Program-made: the position numbers and the translations under genes
Assembly (NCBI GenBank): GCA_020883125.1
Contig: JAHREW010000006.1
Coordinates: 124,001 to 188,000, forward strand
DNA from: Microcoleus sp. CAWBG506
GTDB lineage: Bacteria; Cyanobacteriota; Cyanobacteriia; Cyanobacteriales; Microcoleaceae
Direction of reading: 5' to 3'
Length of the DNA stretch: 64,000 nt
Part shown: positions 15,376 through 24,369 of the stretch, piece after piece
How positions within the stretch are numbered: position 1 is the first letter of the stretch
Layout of the letters: each line of letters starts with the position of its first letter
Notes under the pieces: model-generated
Databases searched by the model: none
What the model saw: the letters and a program-made list of their open reading frames with translations, nothing else
Told to the model about the DNA's origin: nothing

Positions 15376-18027
15376 TTGATCGATCAGCAGGTGACAACCG
15401 AAATAAACACAACTTATCAATATCAAGTAGAAGGATATCTCCCCGTCAGTGCCCCCACCTATGTGAAGCGGCCCGCAGACGAAGAACTCTACAAACAACT
15501 CCTAAACAGGAACTACTGCTATGTCATCAGTCCGCCACAAACCGGAAAGTCCAGCCTACTGCTGCAAACCGGGAAAAGACTGCAAGCAGAAGGTACATTG
15601 ATTGCAGTAGTTAACTTGAAAACCATCAGCAATCCCAATATAGCCCCCCAAAATTGGTATGGGGGAGTTATGTATCGCATAGCTAGCAGTTTTAACCTCA
15701 CAAATAGGTTTGATGCTCTCAAATGGTGGAACGACCGCGAACTGCTCTCACCGGTGCAGCGATTAGAGATATTTATCGAAAAAGTTCTGTTAAAATCACT
15801 TAAAAATCAACAAAACATCGTAATTCTCCTCGATGACATAGACAGTATTAACAACTTAAATTTCAGTGCTAAAGATTTTTTTGCTTTAATTCTCAATTGT
15901 TATTCTAAGCGAAGAACTCAACAGGACTACGATCGCATCACTTTTGCCATGATGGGAGTAACCGTACCCTCGCAATTAATCGAAGACACCAGATGTAACC
16001 CGTTTAACATAGCACGACAAATTAATTTAGACAGATTGGAATTACACGAAAGTTCCCCCCTCGCCAAAGGATTAGCAGTCAAAGCATTTAGACCTCAAAA
16101 AGTGATCCAAGCCATATTAGATTGGACTGGTGGTCAACCGTTTTTGACTCAAAAGCTTTGCAGCTTGGTACTTGAGTATGGCTCTTTCATTGGCAGAAAT
16201 TGCGAAACAAAAGAAATTGAAAAATTAGCAAAAATTAGAATTATAAAAAACTGGGAAGATTGGGACAAGCCAGAACATTTGAATGCTATTCGCAGAGGCA
16301 TTTTCCAGAGTTCCTGCGACAGCAGTCGATTGTTAGGGTTGTACCAGCAAATTTTGCCAACCCTCGCTTCTGAAAAATTAGGGGGAAATGGGGGAGTAAC
16401 GGCGGATTCATCTCCAGAACAAATCGAATTACAAAAATTAGGATTGGTTGTCAAAGATTCGCGGAACAAACTAAGATTAGCCAACCGAATTTATGAATCA
16501 GTATTCAATATTTTTTGGGTGGAAAAACAGTTGGGGAATCTGGCTCCATACAAAGCATCACTAACAGCATGGCTGGCTTCCGAACGTCAAGATAAGTCCC
16601 AGTTATTGACGGGAAAAAGTTTGCAAGCAGCCTTAGATTGGGCCGCCAATAAAAAACTCAGTCCAGAACACTATAGCTTCTTACATCCCGATCGAGCTTT
16701 ACCGGAAAAACCAGCAGTCGTTTTGGCACCAATTTCCGAAACCATTACAGATAGTAGTATTGTCAACCCAGTACCCTTAGAGACTATTCCAGCTACCCGC
16801 GACGAGCAGAAACTGTACAACCACATACTCTCCTGCGTCCAAACAGAATCGCCGCTACAGGTGATAGAGCGTTTCCGACAGCTATTTATAGATGGTATGG
16901 GCTATCCCGATCCAGACATAGAAGCAACTTTGTATAGTATAGTCTCTCTAAAGCGATCGGAACAGGAGTTTAAATACATCCTCCACCGCTGCTGTTACAT
17001 CCCGATCAACCGATGGCAATTGAATTCCCAATACAAATTTGCGATCGCAAATTTGGTAGGTCTATTTAAGCAAACTTCACCCAGATTTGGGATGGATTTT
17101 TACATAGTCAAGTGCTTGCAGCGTCAAATAGATTTATTTACTAAAAGTGAAGAATTTCTCAATTTAGAACGCTTGGTAAAAGCTGTAGAACTAGGATCGG
17201 AACTTCAGCACAAACAGACTCACACTACCTTGGGAGAAATAATTTTTCGATATCCTTATTTATACGGTTATTCTCTGTTGAGCAAGGAAAGCATTGAAGA
17301 AGAACAGCAAACAATACAACGACTCCAATCTCAAAGGCAACAGCAATTTGAAACAGACTTATCTCTTTATTTAAACTATTTAGTGGCACCGGGACAGACC
17401 GAAATTGGGATTGTAAATCCCGCGCCAAATCCCACCCTTTTGAACGATGCAGAATTACATTTAGCCGTCCGGGAATTTGCTGGAAAGGTGAGTGGAAATC
17501 GCACTTACAAAGAGTCGGCTCAGTTCTTTTTAAGACAGGCCAGAAATACTCGCTCCTATCAATCATTTAAAGTGGATTTGTATGAATATTTAATCTCAGC
17601 GGTGGAACCTGAATACGGCCGACGTCAATTTAGCGGTCGTTTGTACAAATACATCAAAAATACCCTCCGCGAAAATGACTCGGTGAAGTTAAATAATTTG
17701 TTATTAGTTCAGACTTGTCATGAATTATTCAATTTTTTAGTAGTGGCAAACGAACACCATCCCAGCCACTACATTTTTTATGACTTAGTTTACAATCTCG
17801 GTCCCAGCAGAACCATGGGTTTACTGCTGAAATTGGTACTACTTTCTGGTAAAGTTAAACCAGATTTGGAAAAGAAATTCTCTATTTTATTCAATCACTA
17901 TGAAGGGAAAGGCGCTGATGAAATCCTGTGGTTTATCAAATCTTTGGAAAACTTAAATGTGGCTTTGGTGGTGAATTTTGGGAAACCAGATTTGTCTGTC
18001 GTTAAACGGAATTTGATTTTGAATTGA
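15376..18027 (+). CDS. Large AAA_35-type P-loop protein with C-terminal helical region
   Basis: An 883-residue protein. Residues ~20-260 are an AAA-like ATPase of the cyanobacterial type that begins VEGYLPVSAPTYVKRPADEE; the P-loop is SPPQTGKSS (K58), lacking the first Gly of a canonical Walker A, and Walker B is NIVILLDDID at 147-156. A winged-helix-like end (GGQPFLTQKLCSLVLEYG) follows at ~225. The remaining ~450 residues are helical and unrecognised; in related proteins this place is taken by WD40, TIR or other output domains, so a STAND-like signalling role is possible. The start is TTG at 15376, chosen because GAGGTG precedes it and the family N-terminus would be lost with the next ATG (about residue 99). 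It is followed by ruvA after 34 bp. Confidence 0.75.
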   Translation: MIDQQVTTEINTTYQYQVEGYLPVSAPTYVKRPADEELYKQLLNRNYCYVISPPQTGKSSLLLQTGKRLQAEGTLIAVVNLKTISNPNIAPQNWYGGVMYRIASSFNLTNRFDALKWWNDRELLSPVQRLEIFIEKVLLKSLKNQQNIVILLDDIDSINNLNFSAKDFFALILNCYSKRRTQQDYDRITFAMMGVTVPSQLIEDTRCNPFNIARQINLDRLELHESSPLAKGLAVKAFRPQKVIQAILDWTGGQPFLTQKLCSLVLEYGSFIGRNCETKEIEKLAKIRIIKNWEDWDKPEHLNAIRRGIFQSSCDSSRLLGLYQQILPTLASEKLGGNGGVTADSSPEQIELQKLGLVVKDSRNKLRLANRIYESVFNIFWVEKQLGNLAPYKASLTAWLASERQDKSQLLTGKSLQAALDWAANKKLSPEHYSFLHPDRALPEKPAVVLAPISETITDSSIVNPVPLETIPATRDEQKLYNHILSCVQTESPLQVIERFRQLFIDGMGYPDPDIEATLYSIVSLKRSEQEFKYILHRCCYIPINRWQLNSQYKFAIANLVGLFKQTSPRFGMDFYIVKCLQRQIDLFTKSEEFLNLERLVKAVELGSELQHKQTHTTLGEIIFRYPYLYGYSLLSKESIEEEQQTIQRLQSQRQQQFETDLSLYLNYLVAPGQTEIGIVNPAPNPTLLNDAELHLAVREFAGKVSGNRTYKESAQFFLRQARNTRSYQSFKVDLYEYLISAVEPEYGRRQFSGRLYKYIKNTLRENDSVKLNNLLLVQTCHELFNFLVVANEHHPSHYIFYDLVYNLGPSRTMGLLLKLVLLSGKVKPDLEKKFSILFNHYEGKGADEILWFIKSLENLNVALVVNFGKPDLSVVKRNLILN

Positions 18028-18061
18028 AATAACGGTATATTGAGTCGTTTTATACAGATTT

Positions 18062-18685
18062 ATGATTAGCTATCTCAAAGGCACTGTCGCCGACATCACC
18101 AAAGGCAGTAACCGCTTCATCCTGACTCTCGAAGTCAATCAAATTGGCTATGAAATCCAAATTTTGCCCCGCGTGAGTAGTCAATTACCTCCCTCCGGGG
18201 AAATTGCCCAAATCTTTACTCATCAACAAGTTAAAGAAGACCAAATTGTGCTGTACGGTTTTGGTAGTGCCACCGAACGAGATTTATTTCGACTGTTAAC
18301 CAGTGTGAGTGGGGTGGGTGCTCAACTGGCGATCGCACTTTTAGATACCCTAGGATTACCAGATTTAGTCCAAGCCATCGTCGGTGGCAATACCCGCATC
18401 CTCGCCAAAACCCCAGGCGTCGGCACCAAAACCGCGGAACGTTTAGCCCTGGAACTTAAAAGTAAACTTTCACAATGGCGACAACAGGAAGGTTTGACCA
18501 CCTCAGTCGCCGCCGGAGTACCTGCGGCTATTCAAGAAGAAGTGGAAATGGTGTTGCTGGCGATGGGTTACACCGGGGCCGAAGTCTTGCAAGCGCTGCA
18601 AACCCTGAGTCAGGATAGTAATTTAGCAAAAAAAAGTAATGCCGATGATTGGATCAAAGAGGCCATTACTTATTTGAGCCGATAA
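18062..18685 (+). CDS. ruvA: Holliday junction branch migration protein RuvA
   Basis: 207 residues, the usual length. The N-terminal OB-fold (MISYLKGTVADITKGSNRFI), the helix-hairpin-helix pair (FRLLTSVSGVGAQLAIALLD and ILAKTPGVGTKTAERLALEL) and the C-terminal RuvB-binding helical domain (EEVEMVLLAMGYTGAEVLQA) are all present. RuvA binds four-way junctions as a tetramer and loads the RuvB motor. It follows the large P-loop gene by 34 bp on the same strand and is followed by a palindromic repeat that may terminate the transcript. Confidence 0.97.
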   Translation: MISYLKGTVADITKGSNRFILTLEVNQIGYEIQILPRVSSQLPPSGEIAQIFTHQQVKEDQIVLYGFGSATERDLFRLLTSVSGVGAQLAIALLDTLGLPDLVQAIVGGNTRILAKTPGVGTKTAERLALELKSKLSQWRQQEGLTTSVAAGVPAAIQEEVEMVLLAMGYTGAEVLQALQTLSQDSNLAKKSNADDWIKEAITYLSR

Positions 18686-18691
18686 ATCTCA

Positions 18692-18758
18692 AGAAACCGG
18701 GTTTTTCATCCGTATCTAAGACTGGGCGTCCAGTATTTTCCTAAAAAACCCGGTTTCT
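18692..18758. repeat. AGAAACCGGGTTTTT palindromic repeat, probable terminator of ruvA
   Basis: AGAAACCGGGTTTTT (18692-18706) and AAAAACCCGGTTTCT (18744-18758) are exact inverted copies; between them ACTGG-GCGT-CCAGT forms a second small hairpin. A related copy lies at 54457-54514. It sits just after ruvA and before the rpsO promoter. Confidence 0.8.
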
Positions 18759-18794
18759 GCCTCGATGACTAATCTCGCAAGTGCGATCGCAAAT

Positions 18795-18825
18795 TTGCTC
18801 ATTTGTGGTTCCCCTGTGATATACT
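18795..18825 (+). promoter_or_regulatory. Putative promoter of rpsO
   Basis: TTGCTC at 18795-18800 and TATACT at 18820-18825, spaced 19 bp, about 40 bp ahead of the rpsO start. The -10 box is close to consensus; the spacing is on the long side. Confidence 0.45.
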
Positions 18826-18866
18826 CAGGGATTGTGAGATAGTACAAAAAAACCTAAAATCAATTC

Positions 18867-19136
18867 ATGGCTCTTACACAACAACGCAAGCAAGAAATCA
18901 TGGGCGACTACCAAACCCATGAAACCGATACCGGATCGCCAGATGTTCAAGTCGCAATGCTGACCGATCGCATCAGCAAACTCAGCGCCCACCTTAAAAT
19001 CAACCAAAAAGACTTCGCTTCTCGCCGCGGTTTGATGATGATGATCGGCCGTCGGAAGCGCCTGCTGGCTTACCTGCAAAAGGAAAATGTTGAGCGCTAC
19101 AAAGCATTGATTGCCCGTCTAGGTATCCGCGGCTAA
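18867..19136 (+). CDS. rpsO: 30S ribosomal protein S15
   Basis: 89 residues, the standard S15 length, with the family core HETDTGSPDVQVAMLTDRIS and the 16S-binding RRGLMMMIGRRKRLLAYL segment. S15 binds the central domain of 16S rRNA early in 30S assembly. S15 often represses its own translation by binding its leader; the 40-base leader here could serve for that but no clear structure was worked out. The PAM68-like gene follows on the same strand after 234 bp. Confidence 0.98.
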   Translation: MALTQQRKQEIMGDYQTHETDTGSPDVQVAMLTDRISKLSAHLKINQKDFASRRGLMMMIGRRKRLLAYLQKENVERYKALIARLGIRG

Positions 19137-19370
19137 AAACCAAAGCCAAAATTTGCGACAATATTCATTAGTCATCTCAATAAAAGTCAGTCAAGGGCTG
19201 GCCCCATGCCTACCCCACAAGAGTTTTGGGAGATGTCTATTGAATAAATGTCTGAGATGCCCCGTGGAAAAGATAAAAACCACCAAGACGGTTAGGACGT
19301 TCTGAATCGCTGAAACTATTACTATACATAGTTAGATTTTTCTTGTTCCTGATTCCTTCTGCTATAAAAT

Positions 19371-19847
19371 ATGTCCTCCGAACCACCCCGCCAGCGCCTC
19401 CCCTTTGAACCGGCAAAAAATCGTAAAAAAACCCCTAAAAAACCCGCCGAAGCGCAAGTAACAAACGCAGCATTAGAACTAAATCCGGCCGAGAACCAGC
19501 CCAAAGCCAGCCAAACGAAAAAACAGGACCCATCTATCCCAGAAGTAGTCAGCAAGCGCATGATATCCCGCATAGCGGTATTTTGTGGTGTACCGACACT
19601 CTTGGGAATTTCAACATTTTTTGTGAGCTATTTGATAGTCAGCAAAGGCTTGTTTGATTTACCAAACACAGCGGTATTGTTAGTAAGTATGGGTTGTTTT
19701 GGTTTGGGTGTACTAGGATTGAGTTACGGAGTCCTGTCGGCTTCCTGGGATGAAGAAATTTCAGGAAGCATTCTGGGGTGGGAAGAATTTAATACCAATT
19801 TTGGACGAATGCGAGAAGGATGGCGATCGGCTAAATCAAAAAGTTAG
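19371..19847 (+). CDS. PAM68-like photosystem II assembly protein (DUF3464)
   Basis: 158 residues: a basic, Pro/Lys-rich N-terminal ~60 residues (PRQRLPFEPAKNRKKTPKKP), then two membrane helices (ISRIAVFCGVPTLLGISTFF... and TAVLLVSMGCFGLGVLGLSY) and the conserved end SASWDEEISGSILGWEEFNT followed by NFGRMREGWR. This is the pattern of PAM68, which in plants and cyanobacteria (Synechocystis Sll0933) helps early photosystem II assembly in the thylakoid membrane. It lies downstream of rpsO on the same strand. Identification rests on the C-terminal motif and topology. Confidence 0.85.
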   Translation: MSSEPPRQRLPFEPAKNRKKTPKKPAEAQVTNAALELNPAENQPKASQTKKQDPSIPEVVSKRMISRIAVFCGVPTLLGISTFFVSYLIVSKGLFDLPNTAVLLVSMGCFGLGVLGLSYGVLSASWDEEISGSILGWEEFNTNFGRMREGWRSAKSKS

Positions 19848-19849
19848 TT

Positions 19850-20150
19850 ATTAGTCAGTAGTCATTAGTCATTAGTTATTGGTTATTGGTTATTGGTTAT
19901 TGGCGGTACCCGCTCGCCAAGCATCGTCAGCCAGCGTAGCCGAAGGGTCGAAGGGTTATTGGTCATTGGTTGTTGGTTGTCATTAGGTATTATGTATGAG
20001 TATTAGCTCAGATTTACTCATAACAAATAACAAATAACAAATAACAAATAACCCTTCGACTTCGCGAGGGGGCATCGCAAATAACCAATAACAAATAACA
20101 AATTCCCTAGTCAGTAGTCAATAGTTAATAGTTAACAGTCAACCAGTTAA
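19850..20150. repeat. Short tandem heptamer repeats (ATTGGTT / AACAAAT) with palindromic core
   Basis: Left side: repeated TTATTGG units (GGTTATTGGTTATTGGTTAT); right side: repeated AACAAAT units (AACAAATAACAAATAACAAA), roughly the inverse of the left. Between them are GCCAGCGTAGCCGAAGGGTC and CCCTTCGACTTCGCGAGGGG, typical dispersed cyanobacterial repeats. Heptamer runs of this sort (STRR) are known from filamentous cyanobacteria. No gene is present in the 364 bp between the PAM68-like gene and the DAHP synthase. Confidence 0.85.
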
Positions 20151-20211
20151 CAGCCAACTGTCAATCCGTGTCATAATCCGTGTTTAGCCCAAGAGAGAAG
20201 GCCAAAGAAAT

Positions 20212-21273
20212 ATGATTATTGTAATGAAAGCCGGTACTCCAGAAGCCGAGATCGATCGCCTAGACGCAGAACTCCGCACCAACTGGGGTTTGGAACCAGA
20301 AAAAATAGTGGGACGCTACAAAGTTGTCATCGGTTTGGTAGGTGACACTGCTGAGCTCGAACCGATGCAGCTTCGGGAAATGAGCACCTCGATTGAGGAA
20401 GTATTGCGAGTGGAAAAACCCTACAAGCGGGCTTGCTTGGAGTATCGCCAAGGTGAACCGAGCTCCGTAGAAGTTTCTACTCCTCTGGGAATTGTGACGA
20501 TCGGCTTGAATCACCCGATCGCGATCGTAGCAGGCCCTTGTTCCGTCGAAAACGAAGAAATGATTGTCGAAACGGCAATGCGCGTTAAAGCTGCTGGTGC
20601 TCATTTTCTGCGTGGTGGAGCTTACAAACCGAGAACTTCTCCCTACGCTTTCCAAGGACACGGCGAGAGTGCTTTGGGGCTGTTAGCCGCGGCGCGGGAA
20701 GCTAGCGGTTTGGGAATTATTACCGAAGTTATGGATGCGGCGGACTTAAGTGCGATCGTAGAAGTAGCCGATGTAGTCCAAGTCGGAGCCCGAAATATGC
20801 AGAATTTCTCGCTGTTGAAGAAAGTCGGAGCTCAAGATAAACCGATTTTGCTGAAGCGCGGCATTTCCGCCACCATTGAAGAATGGTTGATGGCTGCCGA
20901 GTATATCATGGCTGCTGGCAATCCGAACGTGATTTTGTGCGAGCGCGGAATTCGCGGCTATGACAGGCAGTATACGCGGAATACGCTCGATTTGTCGGCG
21001 GTTCCAGTGCTGCGTACCCTGACTCACTTACCTATTATGGTTGACCCCAGTCACGGGACTGGTTGGGCGCAGTTTGTGCCTTCGATGGCGTTTGCGTCGA
21101 TCGCCTCCGGTACAGATTCGCTGATGATAGAAGTGCACCCGAATCCGAAAAAAGCTTTGTCTGACGGGCCGCAATCGTTAACACCGGATCAGTTCGACAA
21201 GTTGATGGAAGAATTGGCTGTAATTGGCAAAGTCATGAAACGTTGGCCGCAACCCGTGCCAGTTTTGGCATAG
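20212..21273 (+). CDS. aroF: 3-deoxy-7-phosphoheptulonate (DAHP) synthase, AroF type
   Basis: 353 residues. It joins phosphoenolpyruvate and erythrose-4-phosphate, the first step of the shikimate pathway to aromatic amino acids. Residues 1-~75 (MIIVMKAGTPEAEIDRLDAE) are the ferredoxin-like regulatory domain of the type I-beta group; the barrel shows AIVAGPCSVENEEM, GGAYKPRTSPYAFQG, KPILLKRG, ERGIRGYDRQYTRNTLDLSA and VDPSHGTGW with the metal-binding His. The N-terminal domain in this group mediates feedback by Phe or Tyr. Start ATG 20212 follows AGAGAAGG-type sequence. Monocistronic between two repeat regions. Confidence 0.95.
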   Translation: MIIVMKAGTPEAEIDRLDAELRTNWGLEPEKIVGRYKVVIGLVGDTAELEPMQLREMSTSIEEVLRVEKPYKRACLEYRQGEPSSVEVSTPLGIVTIGLNHPIAIVAGPCSVENEEMIVETAMRVKAAGAHFLRGGAYKPRTSPYAFQGHGESALGLLAAAREASGLGIITEVMDAADLSAIVEVADVVQVGARNMQNFSLLKKVGAQDKPILLKRGISATIEEWLMAAEYIMAAGNPNVILCERGIRGYDRQYTRNTLDLSAVPVLRTLTHLPIMVDPSHGTGWAQFVPSMAFASIASGTDSLMIEVHPNPKKALSDGPQSLTPDQFDKLMEELAVIGKVMKRWPQPVPVLA

Positions 21274-21336
21274 AAATATCGGTAATGAGTAGGTTTGATG
21301 GGAAGGAAACCCAACACTGTCAAACCTCCATAGGTG

Positions 21337-21378
21337 TCAACAACCGCGTTAAACCCGCAGTCAACAACCGCGTTAAAC
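21337..21378. repeat. 24-bp-period direct repeat TCAACAACCGCGTTAAAC
   Basis: TCAACAACCGCGTTAAAC occurs at 21337-21354 and again at 21361-21378. It abuts the palindromic element that follows. Confidence 0.8.
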
Positions 21379-21386
21379 CGTAGTCC

Positions 21387-21503
21387 GCCAGGGGTTAAAA
21401 CCCCTGTCTAATAGCGAAAGTCCTCTAAAGAGGACTGATGAGTGAGTTCTTCAGTCCTCTTTAGAGGACTTCAGCTTTGAGGCAGGGGTTTGAACCCCTG
21501 CCG
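21387..21503. repeat. Compound palindromic element between aroF and the dynamin-like gene
   Basis: CAGGGGTTAAAACCCCTG, then AAGTCCTCTAAAGAGGACT (21419-21436) and its inverted copy (AGTCCTCTTTAGAGGACTT, 21453-21471), then GGCAGGGGTTTGAACCCCTGCC. Each part is itself a palindrome and the two AGTCCTC parts are inverted copies of each other, so the whole can fold into a large cruciform. A SVIARNEAI-coding repeat follows at ~21612. The rest of the 410-bp gap (21274-21683) holds no gene. Confidence 0.8.
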
Positions 21504-21683
21504 GTCTTTGATGTTAAGTTAACACCTCTGGGCGCTGCCGTGTCCCTACTGTATTTCATCCGATTGAAAACTGCTGTATATTCCCAATCATTGCCAGACA
21601 TATACTCTGTCATTGCGAGGAACGAAGCAATCGCCAAGACTCAGGAAAAGCTTCAGATTCCCTAGTTCCCTATACTCATTGAG

Positions 21684-24284
21684 TTAGCCAGCACTTCGAT
21701 CTAAGATTGTTTCAATTTGACTCTGTACTTGTTCAAGTTCCCGCCGTTTGTCAGCCAGCCAAACTTTTTGGGCTTCGCATTTTGCTTGATTTTGGCGATC
21801 GCGCATTTCTTGCTGTTCTAACAAATTCTCCCACAGGGCGATCGCTTTTGACATCACATTATTACTCGTCTCAATTCGCTTATCGAATAATGCAATAATT
21901 CTTTCTTGTATCTTATCCAAAATAGACTGTGAAGATTCATCAAAATTCTGAAACCCTAACTCGCAAACTTTTTCCTTGATTTGACCTTTAACTGTATCGC
22001 CATCTAAGAAACTCAAGCCCAAACCTCCACCAAGACCCGCAACTATTGTGCCTAAAATTACTGGAATAATGCCAAGTGGAAGAGCGATTAACACAGCAGC
22101 CGCCACAGCACCAATTCCCAAACCGCCCATGAATCCGCCGTCACCAATATCGTCAATTGATTCAGCAATCCCGCTTCCACTTGTACCAATCTCGCCCAAA
22201 TTACCGGCCATCGCCAAATTATTAAATTGACTGACAAGGTTACTACTCAGTTGCTTATCAAACTTTTGAAACTCCTGCCGAATTGCAGAAATTTCTTCAT
22301 CTATTTGACTATTTAAAGCTCCCATATTCTCTTGTAAAATAGACTGTACTTTTTGAGTAGTCCAATCTTCTATTTCTTGGGTGATATCTTCCACAAATTG
22401 ATCAGAATAATCTTTAGTCAACTCTTTTTGACTCCACATATGCCAATGATCAGAAGTCCAGAGAGCGCTTTTTGCGATTAGGCGATCACCCAATCCTTCT
22501 AGCCATTCGTTCCAAGATTCAATAGCTTCTTCTACACATTTCTCCATCAGTTCATCCGCTAAAAGTTTGATTTTCACATCGCGGCCGCTTGCTTCGGCCA
22601 TCTGTTCAAAAATTTTCGCCTTATCTCCTTGAGAAATTGTCAAATTTCCTTCTAAGATTTTCCTATATTGACTCAATTCATCGCAGCCAGTATTAATAAT
22701 TTGCTTAATTCCGGTGGCGGACTGCCGAAGTGCGATGATCGCCCCCCGTTCAACTGTCAGAAACTTCTCAACCGAATCAGTAAAACCCTGAAAAGATTTT
22801 AGATAATCATCATTTTCATTGCCTTCTAAAATCGCATCCAATGCCGATTGAGCAGAAATAAAATGAATCCGGTTTTCACCAGCAATCAAATTTTTATCCT
22901 TAACAATCGTTTCCACCCTTTTTCGTACCTGCTGGCGACTCTCTTCGCGCCGCAGCAAATCGAAAAAATTAACTACCATAAAAATATTCCTCGCACCTTC
23001 GTTATCACCATAATTTAGTTCTTTTTTCAAGTACAAAAGCAGTTCCCGCTCTTTTTCCGTTAAAGCATTTTGAGCATGAGTTAAGAAAATAACGGCATCA
23101 GTTGTTTTGAGAACTTGTTGAGTGACTAACGTGCGTTCTGCTTGTTCGTTCAGTCCGGGAGAATCAATAATTTCTACTCCATTGCGGCACAACTCTAATT
23201 CGGGATGTTCAAAAACAATTTCGGCAATTTCCGACTTGGCAATTTCATCGGCATAAGAACCATAAGCCGCTTCTTCCGAAATTGAAGCTTTCTCTTGATA
23301 TTCTTCCGGTGAAATTTCTTCTTCTCGTCCATCTTTGTAGCGACAAATAACCCGGCGCTGCGAACCATATTTCAAAATAGTCACATTTCCGCTACAGGGA
23401 ATATCCCGCACTGGTTGAATTTCTTCGCCGAGTAAAGCATTGAGTAAGGTTGATTTACCTTTACTAAACTCACCGACAACAGCAAGGCGAAAACATGGAG
23501 ATTGCAATCTCTGAGATACTTTGGTTATTTCTTCTGCTAAAGTAGAAGATAGGACGTTGCGATCGATTCCATCTTGCAGAGTTAAACCTAGTTTTTCACA
23601 AACAGCATTCAGTTGTTGCCGGTACTCCTGAAACTTTTTCAATTCCTGATAGGACGAAACTGATTTGTTTTGAGTTGTTTTGTGTTTCGGTTTTGCTCGT
23701 AAATGTCCGATCATGTGACTAGCAGCACGGACAAATATAGAATCGAGAGATTGAAATTGTGCGGGATTGAGTAACCTGTTGACTTCTGCTAAAGCTGCTG
23801 TATCTGCGATCGCCCTACTGCTAAAACTAGCCTCCAAAACAGTCAAATATCGCGCATTAACTCCGAGTCGATCGGCAATAAGTTTCAAATACTGTTTTTC
23901 GCGATCGTCCATAGATCCATCTGCGGCAGACATCTGATAGCCAAAACTAATTAACAGCAGTTTTTCCTCCTCAGAAAAACACCCTGTCAGCGCCAGCAAC
24001 TCCGGCAATCTCTTATAAATTTTATATTCCTGCACGCCCTTAGCCATCCGCATCGCCAATTGTCGCAAACTGTTGTTAGCGGGGATAAGTTCCGTCAAAG
24101 TTGTCCGCAGGTGCTGGACTTCCTCAGCGCCTACCGTACCGTCGGCATAGATGACTCCCAGCAACACCGTTATCAGCCCCGCCAGAAACAGGATCGGGGG
24201 ACTAATATCCTCCCTACGAAGTCTTTGTCCTGTCATCTGCGAAACAAGCTCAACCGTCTGCGAACTAATTAGCGAAGTGTCCAT
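21684..24284 (-). CDS. Dynamin-like GTPase with N-terminal TerB-like domain
   Basis: 866 residues. Residues ~30-150 resemble a TerB/DjlA-type helical domain (VIYADGTVGAEEVQHLRTTL and SAADGSMDDREKQYLKLIAD with acidic residues). The dynamin-type GTPase starts at ~262: P-loop GEFSKGKST (271-279), Thr/Ser switch I around CSGNVT, G3 DSPGLNEQ (374-381) and G4-like NFFD (439-442). A long helical stalk follows, with a hydrophobic, glycine-rich paddle at ~718-760 (GLGIGAVAAAVLIALPLGII) that should insert in membrane. Bacterial dynamin-like proteins remodel or fuse membranes; the cellular target here is unknown. It is divergent, 85 bp apart, from the ACP-fusion gene and the two probably share a control region. 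Confidence 0.88.
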   Translation of the reverse strand: MDTSLISSQTVELVSQMTGQRLRREDISPPILFLAGLITVLLGVIYADGTVGAEEVQHLRTTLTELIPANNSLRQLAMRMAKGVQEYKIYKRLPELLALTGCFSEEEKLLLISFGYQMSAADGSMDDREKQYLKLIADRLGVNARYLTVLEASFSSRAIADTAALAEVNRLLNPAQFQSLDSIFVRAASHMIGHLRAKPKHKTTQNKSVSSYQELKKFQEYRQQLNAVCEKLGLTLQDGIDRNVLSSTLAEEITKVSQRLQSPCFRLAVVGEFSKGKSTLLNALLGEEIQPVRDIPCSGNVTILKYGSQRRVICRYKDGREEEISPEEYQEKASISEEAAYGSYADEIAKSEIAEIVFEHPELELCRNGVEIIDSPGLNEQAERTLVTQQVLKTTDAVIFLTHAQNALTEKERELLLYLKKELNYGDNEGARNIFMVVNFFDLLRREESRQQVRKRVETIVKDKNLIAGENRIHFISAQSALDAILEGNENDDYLKSFQGFTDSVEKFLTVERGAIIALRQSATGIKQIINTGCDELSQYRKILEGNLTISQGDKAKIFEQMAEASGRDVKIKLLADELMEKCVEEAIESWNEWLEGLGDRLIAKSALWTSDHWHMWSQKELTKDYSDQFVEDITQEIEDWTTQKVQSILQENMGALNSQIDEEISAIRQEFQKFDKQLSSNLVSQFNNLAMAGNLGEIGTSGSGIAESIDDIGDGGFMGGLGIGAVAAAVLIALPLGIIPVILGTIVAGLGGGLGLSFLDGDTVKGQIKEKVCELGFQNFDESSQSILDKIQERIIALFDKRIETSNNVMSKAIALWENLLEQQEMRDRQNQAKCEAQKVWLADKRRELEQVQSQIETILDRSAG

Positions 24285-24369
24285 TTGCGGCGCTCACTGA
24301 TAATTTTTTTTTATTTAACCTATCATAATAGATAAGTTATTCTTGGGTATGCTACCGGGGTAAAAATCA

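Noticed and set aside
19850-20150. Regular short repeats that could suggest a CRISPR array
   Set aside because: Units are 7 bases, contiguous and without unique spacers; this is the short tandem repeat class, not CRISPR.
21477-21665. Plus-strand open frame of 62 residues
   Set aside because: Translates repeat DNA (the SVIARNEAI segment is a known dispersed-repeat translation).
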